The translations under genes and the position numbers were made by a program. Shown one piece after another: positions 51,966 to 64,000 of a stretch of DNA of 64,000 nucleotides. The stretch is from assembly GCF_037038585.1 (NCBI RefSeq), contig NC_092520.1:60974501-61038500 (forward strand), in the 5' to 3' direction. Numbering within the stretch: position 1 is the first letter of the stretch; the number at the start of each line of letters is the position of its first letter. Source of the DNA: Patagioenas fasciata. Lineage: Eukaryota; Chordata; Aves; Columbiformes; Columbidae. Under the pieces are notes generated by a model. It was not told where the DNA came from. It was given only the letters and a program-made list of their open reading frames with translations, and did not search any database.

Positions 51966-52951
51966 CTGTAAGTTTTAGCATTTCGCACGGAGTGGGCCAC
52001 CTATTTCTGTCAGAAATAGCTCTGTCCATTTTGCAGCCGGTGCCTATATTCCTATCAGCTTCATTGGGTTTTATGCTCGCTGCTCTGCATGACTAGCAGT
52101 GCTGCCTTCATCACTGTTTCACAACAAGCTTATTTGTAAACCATGTTTTCCACTGATTAAAAAGGAAAGTTGTTGAAATTGTAGGATATTGCAGCGTAAA
52201 ACAGAACAATATCTAAATCTCTTGGCATTCACATGTGAAGTAAATCTACTGTCACACTGGGAAAGTAAGTTTCTTGCAAATGCTTAGCCTTACCCAGTTT
52301 CCTAATTGTCAATCATTTGGGCACGGATAGATTGCTTAAAGAAATCTTATAAAGGCTGAAAAGAAGCTACTTTCTATTTATGCCATAAAGTGCTTTTGCA
52401 GCTCTGAGGAGCTGAAATGTGACCTGTTTGTTTCACTGCAGTGCACAGCAGTACGCATAAAAAATAAGCCAAGAGAAACTTAAAAGGAAATATTGAGCTG
52501 CTCTCTGTCTTTTTAAGCACTCTAATCTCTTAATAAGAGTTGGCAGGTGCTAACGGTTTTGTGCTGATTTCTTTCTCCTTTTTTGGTTATCTCGGTTCTG
52601 TGGAGTTAGATTCATTTTCTGGGTTCAATAAGTATTCCTTCACCTGCCTTGAAATGGAAGTGTGGGCTCTTTGATAAATAGATTAAAAGGTTATCTAATT
52701 TCACTGTTGCTTCTACAAGTATCTTTGTTTTCCCTGATGAAATGCTCTTTTGTAGCATTCTAGAGTGGTAACCTCCACGGATCACAATAAATGTCTCTAC
52801 TCCTCCCACAGCAAAAACAAATAAGGGTGGGAAGGAAAGGCTTTGCCTTAATTCTTCAGCAAAGATGTTCAAAGAAGTGCTAAACAACAGGACTCTCTTC
52901 TGTGCTGATATCAACAGGTGTCCAGTGAAAATTACAATGCCAAATTAACCC

Positions 52952-53002
52952 CTCATTAATAGAGATTCTCCAGATGTAATTTCCTCCTGTTTTATTAATG
53001 AG
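52952..53002. repeat. 10-bp inverted repeat with TTAAT cores
   Basis: CTCATTAATA (52952-52961) and its exact reverse complement TATTAATGAG (52993-53002) are separated by 31 bp. Each arm holds an ATTAAT homeodomain-type core. The arrangement could be paired binding sites in opposite orientation or chance. Confidence 0.85.
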
Positions 53003-53599
53003 TGGTTTATACATCAAAGGATGAAGGAATGCAAAATCTTGGGAAATGCCAGGACCTTTACCACATACTCACACAGCTATGTCTGAGACAAGCACCAGGT
53101 AAGGGGAAAGATGTGGTAAAATTCAGGTCTCTAACTTGATCTTTAACGTGATTTAAACATTGGATACACAAAGTAAGTGACCTGATTAAAGCATTTCTAA
53201 AGTAAAACACCTTAGGAAACATCTAGCTTTTGAGATAGTTATTTACAGAGGGGGATACAGAAGCTGTGGCATGTCATGAGCTCTGTGAAGTGCAGTGAGA
53301 AGGGAATGGTGCTATTGCATTTGCCTCTTTACACAACACTGAGCTCTGGAGCACACGACTGGGGATACGATTTTGCCACGGCATGAATTGCTCCTGGGAG
53401 ATACCACTCAGGCACATACTGCGGCCTCTGGCAGAGAACAGGGCCATTATCTATCTAAGCAATAACCCCTAGGAGACAACACACACTATCCACAAATGCG
53501 CTCTGTGCTGTGTGCCTGTTGCTGGTCTGAAAGTGGTAATGTTTCTGTAGATACTGCTCTGTTTTTTCCCACCTCCTTCAGATGCATTGAAAAAACACT

Positions 53600-53715
53600 T
53601 TGCAAATAACAGCTACAGACATTATGCACATGTAAATATATTGACTTCAGAGGGATTCAAGTTAAGCATGTACCTGAGGGCCTTTCTAAATCAAGGCTGG
53701 AGCACGCACTGTGAA
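53600..53715. repeat. Possible ancient amniote interspersed repeat
   Basis: The run containing TTGACTTCAGAGGGATTCAA and then GTTAAGCATGTACCTGAG, followed by 'aaatcaaggctggagc', resembles a dispersed, ancient sauropsid/amniote repeat I know by its 'ttgacttcaatggg ... gttaagcatgtgcttaa' wording. The match is from memory and partial, and I cannot name the family with certainty. Orientation is not assigned. Confidence 0.35.
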
Positions 53716-55047
53716 TGGTAATAGCGTCTCACACAACTTTCCTCATGCTTTAAATAAAATAGTCCTATTCCCTGTGGTTTTGCAGGTTCATCTTTTTTCT
53801 TCATTCATTCCTTGTCTAAATAGACTGTTAAGCAAGAGAGAAAGCCTGATGACAACATAAACAATGCCAATATTACAAAATGTAGCCTCAGTTCTACTAA
53901 GTATAAGATCAAGACTGAATGACACCAACTGGTTCACATCCATGCTGCTCGGAGCTAATTTAACCCTTGTGGTAGATTGAAGTTTTTGCAGCAGTTCAAA
54001 GGCAGAGCTGAGGAGACAATCAGCCATTAAACAGTGTGGGTAATTAGGATCCAGAGATTTCTCTGTTGCTCTTTTCCTTCTCTGGCTTTCTTTTATAAGT
54101 ATCAGCTACTCTGCCGATTACTTATGACCTTAGGAATCATCTATAACCCTTGTGATTTTCAGGTGTGACATTCTAGATCTAGGCATAACCTGACGGCATG
54201 CATATAGTCGGTATGTGAGACATTTCATATCACTTGCATTTGCACTCTAGATTCAGCTCCAGAGTAAAACACAGTAGTCCTTGGCTTCTGCAGCATTCAG
54301 TAAGTTAAAATATGAGACACTTAGTGAAACAACAAAAAATCAAGGATAATTTCATATAATGTTGCAGCAGCTCAGGAAAATACAAACAGCAGAACACTTG
54401 AAATCAGTGAAAGCAAGCACTATAAATATACATACGTATTCAGAAAAGTACTTAAATAAAGAGCCATTGGAAAAAAAAATTACAGTAGGAAAAGAAAATA
54501 AAAGTTGTTACAAATTCAGGGACATTTATGGCACCATCACTTCTTGAGGTCATGAATGTAATCAAAGCCTATTACAATGTCAGCAAAAAATTTGCACAAG
54601 TACTTTTTACCACATCATTGTTTTGTACAATGTGAAGGAAAAGCCATTCAAGATCATGAACTAAAAAAAATAAACAAGTTCTACAAGGACAAGGACAATG
54701 ACAATGGGACACAGTTCTTGTAGTGAGTCTTATGCTAATATGTTTTTCTGACAATGAAAGAGTGTTTTCTTGCTGACCCGTAATGTCCACTATTTTTCCA
54801 TTTTTACAAAGCATTTACTTTTAATATTTAATTTAGTTGAAGGATATACAATCACCAGCATCTACAATAGATTTGTAGGGACTTAAGAAGAAAGTAAGGT
54901 AGAAGATCTTCCCTGCTCCGTATTTCTGTATTTGGTGACATCTTACCTCTCACAGACTTGAGACACACTAAAGGGGAAACTGGGACAATTGCCTATTGTG
55001 TTCAAGACCAAAAGCAGATCTAAAAATATTTAGTCATGGAATTTGTT

Positions 55048-55103
55048 GATATTTTTCCTTCTGAAATAATCTACAGATATATTTCCTCCTGAAATAATCC
55101 ACA
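55048..55103. repeat. 28-bp imperfect tandem duplication
   Basis: Two adjacent 28-bp units (55048-55075 and 55076-55103) sharing the core CTGAAATAATC and a GATAT start. They differ at three positions, so the duplication is older than the one at 47580. Confidence 0.9.
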
Positions 55104-58100
55104 TTTTATGTGGAAATTATATATGTAGGGGAAAATAAAGTGGGAAAAGACAACCATTCTCACTATGACTGATATGTTATCCAAATAAATTTTAAATAGA
55201 ACACTATGATTTCAAGAGTTTTGTGAAAGCTAGCAAGTTCTGTAATCCTAGTAGAGCAATATTCTCTATTCCAAATGTATGTTTTGAAAAAATTGTGTTT
55301 AACGCTCTACAGAGAGGAGGAGAACCATGTGAAAATTGCTTTTTAATTATTTCAACTGTTTCGGTGCAGCCTGCGACACCCACTGACTTTCATTAATGTA
55401 AAACATTAGAAAGTATGGATTTGCTCATCAGTTGAAGTAGTAGAACTATAAATCAGCTAACATTCTGGTATTATAATTTACCCAGACATCTTAAGAAGAA
55501 AAGCCTTGTTGATGCCCTATGACTTTGGGATATAAGTGAACTAGAATTCAGACCAGCAAAGACATTATAGAATTGGAATACTGGTGTTTCCAAAAGCACT
55601 GATAGTTCCAAAAGATGCTACATCAATGGCATAGTACAGCACAAGATGACCCAGATCCACAGTCTCGCTGAATAATAAAGCATCCAAGTCACAGACCATT
55701 TAGTCTGTGCTGGGGCTTCTAAGAAGCAGCAAGAAAATGACCTGTTGACATATTTCCTCACTTCATTTTTGCTTTTGTTAGTTTCTTTCCTTCCAGTGTT
55801 TTAGCACTGACATAATCAATAGGTTACTTCATGTAACCCTGAACAAGCAGAAGATTTGCATACTGGTCTTAAAATAATTAAAATATATATTTTCATAAGA
55901 ATGTAATCTCATGTAACAAATTTCATTATGCCATCACACCTTGATATTATTTTTATGTCTTAAGCCATTATTGTCTGTTTAAATTTAAGGGTTGAGATAT
56001 CTTTGCTCATCTTGGTGTGTGAGACCCGTCTAACTGAAATTAATAGTAAAAAGGAATAGTAAACTTCTTAGTACAGGGTGCATTGAATTAGTTTGCTGAA
56101 ACTATAAAGAGGCTGTGATGTCAATCTGTCAATAGGAATAAGCTCAGAATCAGGTGAGAATCAGTTTATTTCATTTCATATGCAATGTGTAAGAGAAGAA
56201 AAAGAGAAAGCAGTCATGAAATAATATCATTCTTGGATGGATTATGGAAACCAAGAGACATTGAAGTATGCAGTATAAAAGAAAAAAAAGACACCCAAGA
56301 ATTTCACTTTTGAGTCTACAAACTGACTTGTACAGAAATACCACTGAAAGAAAAAGCATCTCAAGAATTTCCAACTCATCATTATCTTGAACCATTATCC
56401 CAATCAAGTGTTGTCCTATTTAAGTCAAATATAAGGAAAGTCCTCCAGTGAAAATCAAAGCAGAAGATTTGATATGCTTTGAAACTTGAACAATATAGCA
56501 ACAGAAGCTCTGATCAGTATATATCATACAACAAAGCAAATAATTTATTCTTAAAAACAAGCAAACAAACAACCAGGAGACACTGATACGATGGTATAAT
56601 AAAACTAAGAAGACACAAGTTGTTCAACCAGGAAATCTGAGCAAACTGATATTGATCAGAATTCTAGGATTATGCAAACAAATTATTTTTTTTATTTAAT
56701 AGGAAGAAAAGTTGCTTGCGTGAACACTAACAAAAGTCTAATGAACAATGTTGCCAGACTACACCCTAAAAAAAGTTCTTCTGTCAGTGTAAACACCAGT
56801 ATATAAGCAGGTCATTCTAGGCTTCCTGTTACAGTCAATAAAAAGAAATATGTATTGGAAAAATATGATTAATGTCCTATTACGTAAGAAGTACTAAAGA
56901 GGTAAAATGTAGATGTCCCTGGCTCAGAATATGTTCTGGGTAAGTTCCTCTGGTTAACAATTATTGTTTCAGCCAATGTGTACATCCAACCAGATGAGTA
57001 CCAACTTGAAGTTTAGATGTGTAACAGTGGACCTTCAGGTTGGTCAAACATCCCCCAATTTTGATATTTTGCATTTGATGGTAAATATATTACATGACCT
57101 ACAGTAGCAGGAGATACATACAATGTAAAATTTTTCCATTACATTAAAAGTAAATAATTTGTGATTCTGACCTTATTAATATTATTCATATACATATTAA
57201 TTTAGATCTATACTCATAGTTCTTTAATGTCTGCAGGGTCAGGTGGCAAAGGGGTTTCCAGCATAGTAATCTAAATTAAGAAGTAGTTGCAAATACTAGT
57301 AGTACATTTTTTTTCCTGGGATGCACTGTCTAAAAGGAAGATATGTTTCCTGGAAAGGAAATTTTCAGTATAACCACAACTTCTGATAGCTGTAACAAGT
57401 TGGGACAATTTGGAATATATTATGCCAGAATATCTCTGCTGCTAAGATGAATGTTAATGTGAAGAGTAATAAAAACAGATTACTGAGCGTCCCCAATGCT
57501 CTTGTGCTTCTGAATCATATGACTTTACAGTCTTCTTCGTTAGCTTCCACACTTCTGAAAGTCAAACATACAATTTCATCATTTCCACAAGTGAAACTTC
57601 AGATAGGGTACTGGATTACACAAATTAATGAAAATGACACAATAAAGCGCTTAGCTGTGCTTGGCCTATGAGACTACTTGTACATGTGAATATTAAAAAC
57701 CTCTGCATTTTTGCCTCTAGATGTCTTAAATAGTTTTGCTTTATGTTCACCCAGCATGTATTACCATTCAACTGTGGGAAACAGATGTTCTCTATTGATT
57801 CTAAAGTCAGCAAAACTGATTCATTTTATGCTTTAGAATGAATTTATATGCTGCCTTGGGGGTAACCGTTATGTAATACAGGGCATCGTGTTCACAGTTT
57901 GGGCAAGTTAGAATAATTCTGCTTTGTTTCATAGCTTTGTCCTAGAGCTAGCACAAAACCCTCTAGAACATAAAAGATTTTCCTTATCAGCATGATAGGC
58001 AGTATTATTGCCATATTTCTCTGTAAACAGATAAGATCAGTGCCATAGAAAGAGTACAGTAATACAATCATTATCAAACTTCTCATCCTAAGCAATCTCT

Positions 58101-61100
58101 AAAATCCCCCCAAAATTTTGCTCCCATAGTTTATGGTTGCATATGCCAAACCTCAGTTATTACAGAAAACTCCAAAATTTACATTCCCAGTACAGATACC
58201 TGGCTTAGAACCCTCTTACAATTGGCAGAGACAGATATACTGATCAGAGTGACAGTTCAGATACTTCGTGGACTGAAATACCTGTTGGAGATATTTTAAG
58301 CATTTCAGTTTGGTAGAAAAAATTTTGAACTTACAATCCTTTATAAGACATGCTTCCATAAGACCAGGCCCAAATTTAAATATGCTGTAAATATGCAGGC
58401 ATGATATGATTTAATATAGGAAACTGAAGCATAAAATGAAATCTTACATCTCTCAAAACAAAATACTTTGTAAAAGAGATAATTTCAAAAGTTCTATTAA
58501 AACTTCTTATCTGCAGGAATTAGTTTCTGCTTCAGAATTCTTCAGTCCAGGCCCAGAACTGGAATTTTCACTCTCACTTATGATAATATAGGAGATTTAA
58601 AAAAATCACCTAGTTAACACCTGTAGGAAGAAATTCTATCTAAAGTACAATCTGCCAACAGAGTGCAGTATGTTCTCACACGTGTGGTCTCTCATAGTTC
58701 TCTTAGCCAAAACCAGCTGAAAACAACTGCTTCTACTGAGAACCAGTAGTTTTTGCTGCTCTCAAGGGAAGTTCTGTGGAGACATAATTCCAACAGACTA
58801 TCCCAAATGAAAACAGTTACCAACTTTAATTATTGTTATCTTTAAATACGGCTCTTTTGTTGTTGTTGATATAGTCATTTTTTATTTATTTATTTTTAGG
58901 CAGTTTTAACTATATGGATATTTTGAAGGGCTAGTAATGAACTATGTATGTGTGCTATAGGAATGCAAAGAAATTTCAACAAAAGGCAATGTTTAAAAAG
59001 AGTATGTTTTAAACATATAATCAGAAAACTAAAAAGAAAAACACCCATGTTCTTCAACGTCTGAAAGATAGCTTACTATAGTGTTAACTTTTACAAAAGC
59101 TATAGATCTATGAAGGTTCACTCATTCTGCAGTATTATGATATCTGCCCCCTGTGGAACTTCGCTGAATCCAATACAATCTGTCTGTGACATGGAGCAGT
59201 TTAGTTCATTGTTTTTATGTGTCATAAGTAAAAAAAACAACCACGAAACCAACAAAATCAACCAAACAAAAAAACCCTGCAGCTGAGATGCTTTTCACAG
59301 GTCAAACTTCACACATGTAAAACAGTCAAATAAATTGAATACATTGTTTGCTATTTAAAAAGATTTCACCTTGCATATTTTTATTGTTTGTTTCCATTTT
59401 CTTTACCAAATCTTCCTCAACATATACTTTGTTTCCATTTGTTGATTTTTATTTCCTGTCATTTGCTTATCTAACTTTTTGTTGTTATTTTGTAGTAATA
59501 AATGTTGAGTTTTTTGGTTTTCGTGTTTGGTTTTTTTTTTTTAATGAGTAACATTTTTTAATTACCAAAAAGCAGTTTGCAAGACATTTCTGTAAACAAA
59601 ATTGTTTTCTATCAGGTTTTGTATCAACATATTTACAGCAAACTACTCCTTTTTTTTCATCAGTATCTAGGAAAAAAAATGATCTCTTTTGTAAATTAAG
59701 CATGTTACACCATTTTGATCTTCAGTGTGATCTCAACAGTGAATTGAGATGCATAACTTCTTTCAGTGTATCTTTACTCATTCATCATCAGCTTATGCTT
59801 CATTTGTCATTCAAACAGAATTAATTCATGACTGTATAATAAGAAAAAAGTCTGGGCTTCAAATCAGATTATGAATTTTCCTGGCTTGGGAGTGCTAATA
59901 ATGACATGATAAACCAATACCTGCTTAATCCCTCCTTCCTTCCTGAAGCAGATAAAGGGTGCCCAAATCAAACTTTCCTTCTCATATCCACAATTCACTG
60001 CCAAACAGCAAGAGGTGTTGTCACCTGGAAGTGTAGACCAGCAGGGAAGTACCACTGTAGTGTAAACCAGGGAGCTATTATGGAAGGAATGAATCACTTC
60101 CTGTGGTTACTTCAGGTGTGTTTCAGCTTTTCTAGCCTTGGTCACTTGAACTCTCAGTGTAAATTATTAAATATAATGCATGACTCTTCAGCCAGGTCAA
60201 CTATATTGCATGACTGTTAGGCCAAAGTTAAATATAATAGGGAAAAATAAAAACAAAAGTGGGAGAGAGCCAGAGAGAAGTGAGAGACAGAGATAAATAA
60301 ATATTTAGGTGTTGTAATGAGCCAGGTTTTATGATTTATATAACTAAAAGTTATTTCTTATAGTAGGTCTTATACCTTTTAAGGCTATTAGTTTTTAGTG
60401 TTCTCTAAGTCCAAGTTACTCCTATAAACCAGAATTTAATTTTTCTGGATATGACCTCCAATTTCCCATCTGTTTTTGTATGAGGCCAAAGAGGTCACCT
60501 CCTTCAATGAAAAAACTGCTAAAAGCAACAGCCATTCAGAAAGAGGAGAAAACGCAAGACAAATCCTTCTGTACAACTCTCATCTTCTTACATGATTGAA
60601 TCATGTTGTGCTGTCACATCCTATTACTGTTTTAAATGTGTACATGTGGTTTCATTTGCACTTACTTCACAAAGACAAACTTGGACTTCAAAAAACACAG
60701 GTCATTTAATGGAGCTGAAGGTCACATCTTAAGGCAGAAGAACCAGAAAATCAGCAATTCTTAAAGGAATTTGCTTAGTCTTTTTTATGTGGATGTAAAA
60801 GTAACACAGACATTTCAGTTCATGTTTTAAGACAGATTGTTCAGTATAATATAGACACTGATGGAAGTCCAAAGACATATTAATAAAAATCAACCCTTAA
60901 AAATCAAAAGAAACTTTTTGTAGGAGTCTTGTTATATACAAGGAGCTATGCTATCAGTCTACAATTTAGTCGACCGTCTCCTCCCTGTCCCCTGCTTCCT
61001 TCATCCCAGATCCCACTTTGGCTCTGTTTTCTGAAAGAAAGGCGTTTGCCTGCTTGCTCATCCCATTGAATAAAACAATATAATTCATTTTGCAGGGCTG

Positions 61101-61346
61101 TTTTCATCCCCAGATTATCCTCCTAGCCAATTTTTAACATAAGTCACCAAAGGCTACCCAACCTGCTTTGAAAACAACTGTGGAACTACAGTACAAGCAA
61201 TACTGGATGCAGTGACTGAAAAATAAAATGGACAACAGTTTTGGAAAGGGATTAAATTTTCATAAAAATATTTTTCATAAGGACTAATATTTTGCAGAGG
61301 ACTATATGGGAGATAGTATACATGAGTGGCAATGAGTGTGTGTGTG

Positions 61347-61366
61347 CACGTGTACATATACACGTG
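61347..61366. repeat. CACGTGTA inverted repeat in a TG-rich run
   Basis: CACGTGTA (61347-61354), loop CATA, TACACGTG (61359-61366), with TGTGTG on both sides. Each arm carries a CACGTG E-box. Alternating purine-pyrimidine sequence of this kind can favour Z-DNA or hairpins. Confidence 0.85.
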
Positions 61367-63106
61367 TGTGAGAGTTCTTTCATGATGTGCTTCTGTCCTT
61401 TATTCTTCCCTTATATATATGAAAACCTCTCCTTTCTACAGAGACATTGAATAAGCAAAGCATGAAGAACTGAAAGAAAGCGTAGCATAATACATAACTC
61501 TCTTTCAAAAACTCATTTCTTTTGCACCAAATAATTCTGTAACATGGAGTGTTCCATGTGTTTGTAAGGAAGTCCAGGGTTTCTTTGCTACAATCCATTG
61601 GATAATGTTAGATAACTTAGAATATGAAAATATCACCATAAAATCTTTAAAAGTTATTCCAGGTGAAACCCCTTATTTTATAAGCTCTAACTCTGATACT
61701 TTTCCAGCCTGACAGTCTTGAAATATGTGCACAGGCAAAAAAAGACAAAAAAAATTTCTTAAGAATATTTATTGCTTCAAAAAGTCATCTAAAATTAGAG
61801 GGAAAAAACCTAGGACACTAGGGAAAGGTCTTAATAATTTAATAATAGAACTTAATCAGGACTTAAAGGGATCAGTGGAGTTAATTAGCAAGAAAGAGTG
61901 CTTGTAATATGCTGTCAGGCTGAGGGGAACATAAATAAAATGAAGCAATGATCTATGCCCTAAAGATATATTACATATAATCACAGAGGCCATATACTGT
62001 GCCAGCACAATAGCACAAAGATTAATTATCACTATAAGCTACTTCCATATATTCCATCTGTTACAAAACATTTTAATACAATTTATTTCAATATATATCT
62101 GTATGTTCCTTCAGGGAGAAGCTAGAATAATCACTAGTATACAGGTTCCTTGTATAAACATAGAAGAAAAAAGACAATGAGATACAGTGATTGACACCAA
62201 AGTTATCTCAGATATAAATTACAAGGAAGACTCATGTATGAGCTAAGCTTTCACAGCTTGTTCTGAGTCACAAAAAAGAGAAACTCCCCCTGAAAATAAT
62301 CCTAAATATATGATAACCACTTTCAGCAGCACAGTACAATAGCTGTGTCTTTTCTCCCTTTACGCAGCTATCATACAAATGGCCTGAAGCAAGAAGATAA
62401 GCTAACCAGAGGAATCCCCTGCCCACTTCTGCAAAAGTCACCTCAAAATGGAAAAAGCATGAGCTTGTGTAGGGCTATGTCCACATAAATGTCCAATATC
62501 TGTTTTAATCTGCAAGGCCCTGAGGGTAGATATAAAATGCAACTCAAAATGGAAAAAATGAAATTTTGGTCTTTAAGAAATAAAATTATGTTCCTCTAGA
62601 GTAACAACTTTGCAAAGTTATATATATATTAAAACATTAAAGGTTAATTGTACAAGGTGTATGACATCTCATAGTACAAAAATTAGAGTACTTATTTTGT
62701 GTGCAATTTTTACTCAAATTAAAAATCCACAATTGAAAATGTTAAGGATGTGTTGAAACTAATATCAGTAATTTAGTCCAATATTAATACTTAAGATATA
62801 GATAAATTATGTATAAATCAAATAAATCCTTAAGTTCCCTTTTTTTTTCCACAATACCAATATGAATTCAAATCAAGATTTTACTTCATATGTTACTAAC
62901 TCTTGACCTGTGGATGAAAACATCAACTTTGATAATCTCTATAAAAAGAAAAGAATATGGACGAGTTGGATGCATTTGTTGAAAACAATTGTTTGTTTAT
63001 TATGATTGCTAATATCCAGTCGATACATGGTTCAGTAAACTTTATGTATGCAAAATGAATTAACAAAATATTTTTATCATTAAGCTTACTTTTCTTCTAA
63101 CTCTTC

Positions 63107-63121
63107 TTTTTTTTTTTTTTT
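63107..63121. repeat. T15 homopolymer
   Basis: Fifteen T after a CTTCTAACTCTTC lead-in, giving a short polypyrimidine tract on the plus strand. Confidence 0.9.
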
Positions 63122-64000
63122 GCCTTTGTACTGCATCAATTTATTTATGTATTTTCTATGATAAAATTATGGAAAAGTTTCCTGAAAATTGATCTGAAAA
63201 CTACTATGTTGAAAAAAAAACATAGGGTATAAGTCAAATTAAATTATGAGACAGATTATGTAACCACAGAAAAAAATATTTCTATGAGCAATAGATAACA
63301 CTAATCACAACAATAATTAAACTCTATTATCTTGAAATGTAGTGAGGATATAATGCCCTTGCTGTACAGTGTACATTATTTCATTGTCAATTATCCTATT
63401 AAATGAAAAGCCTATTTCAGATTTTGGAAGTACTTGGTACTTTCTGTATAAATGGAACAATAGTTATCACAACAGAAGAGAACACAATTATAAGGAAACT
63501 GGGAAAAGTAATCAGATGAAGCAAATCCTTTCTGCAAGTGCCCTGGTGCCTGACTCTTTTTCTTATTGCAATTTGCATTGATTTAATACTGTTTACTAGT
63601 TTGTCTCCTTTTCATAGTTATTTTAAATATCACAAACAGAGCTCTTCCTGTAATTTAAGATATAAAACTCAGGAAAGATTTTCTATGCTTTCCTTTCTAA
63701 GATGAGATAGAATTTTGGAACAATCCAAAAGTAACAAAGTGAAATTTCTATACTGCATTCCAATGACCGCGGAGAAAGTATCAAATGTCTTTGCGTACTA
63801 ATATTTTTTTCAAAAGAAAATTTTTAAAAGTCTTCTGCCCCTGAGATTTCAGGATAATGTGATACAACACATGATTTTATTTACTATTACAGAGCTACTA
63901 AATAATTCACAGGCTTACTTAGAGCATCCATGTCCTATTGTCTACTTGGCCAAAACAGAGATGTGAAAAGAGAGGTTTACTGCTCAGCTGTCAGCAAGAA

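Larger units (their letters stand above)
51430..53080. other. Candidate conserved non-coding (regulatory) region
   Basis: This stretch is less AT-rich than its surroundings and has more CpG than the window average, especially at 51520-52090. Apart from one T24 tract (51942-51965) it is free of recognisable repeats. It carries E-box-like, TAAT-type and TTAATGA sites, including a 10-bp inverted pair at 52952-53002. These are qualities often seen in vertebrate developmental enhancers. Nothing in the sequence proves conservation or activity. Open frames of about 100-120 codons here (51443-51772 plus, 51658-52029 minus, 52612-52914 minus) have no known domain. Confidence 0.3.
53081..64000. other. 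AT-rich non-coding stretch
   Basis: No recognised gene to the end of the window. Contents seen: a probable ancient repeat fragment (53600-53715), a 28-bp tandem duplication (55048-55103), a TTTA-rich run near 58880-58900, an ACGTGT inverted repeat (61347-61366) and T15 at 63107-63121. The segment 60960-61150 is more GC-rich and complex but has no identifiable reading frame. Confidence 0.6.

Noticed and set aside
51443-52029. Overlapping 109- and 123-codon frames on opposite strands
   Set aside because: Both sit in a GC-richer block with fewer stops, and one includes a poly-Lys run from the T24 tract. No domain recognised.

Overview
This is a 64 kb, AT-rich, CpG-poor vertebrate genomic window, most likely from a bird (a crocodilian or turtle is less likely). 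The main evidence is three CR1-family LINE copies that end in the CR1-type short tandem 3' repeat (ATTCTATG units, seen as TCATAGAA where the copy lies on the minus strand). Interspersed repeats are otherwise sparse, and there is no Alu, B1 or L1-like material. I recognise no host protein-coding exon, tRNA, rRNA, CRISPR or operon. The window is therefore either a gene desert or the inside of a very large intron; the sequence alone does not say which.

Layout. Positions 1-5229 are non-coding, with one weak exon-like acceptor near 270 and a poly-T/poly-A inverted pair near 1841-1881. At about 5230-6283 lies an old plus-strand CR1 copy with an internal deletion in its reverse-transcriptase region. 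Positions 6284-36911 are a long non-coding stretch with homopolymer tracts, two adjacent small hairpins (20002-20037), a 27-bp palindrome (23501-23527) and a 16-bp palindrome (28290-28305). At 36912-36970 is a (GTTT)n microsatellite. It is followed by an unrecognised, more complex block (36990-37500) that holds one long plus-strand frame broken by two stops. Positions 37501-45195 are non-coding, with an 18-bp perfect palindrome (40468-40485) and a (GTTTT)n microsatellite (42773-42814).

At 45196-46900 is the best-preserved element in the window: a minus-strand, 5'-truncated CR1 with a 394-codon reverse-transcriptase frame, the ORF2 C-terminus and the 3' terminal repeats. A third, more diverged CR1 3' end lies at 49087-49450. 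Positions 51430-53080 are more balanced in composition and nearly repeat-free, and are my best guess for a conserved non-coding (regulatory) region. From 53081 to 64000 the sequence is again AT-rich and non-coding, with one probable ancient amniote repeat fragment (about 53600-53715) and a 28-bp tandem duplication (55048-55103).

No new multi-gene system is visible. All open frames other than the CR1 reverse transcriptase are short and look like chance frames. The items most worth checking are the little-damaged CR1 copy, the deleted CR1 copy, the candidate regulatory region near 52-53 kb, the broken frame at 37.1-37.5 kb, and several clean short palindromes.
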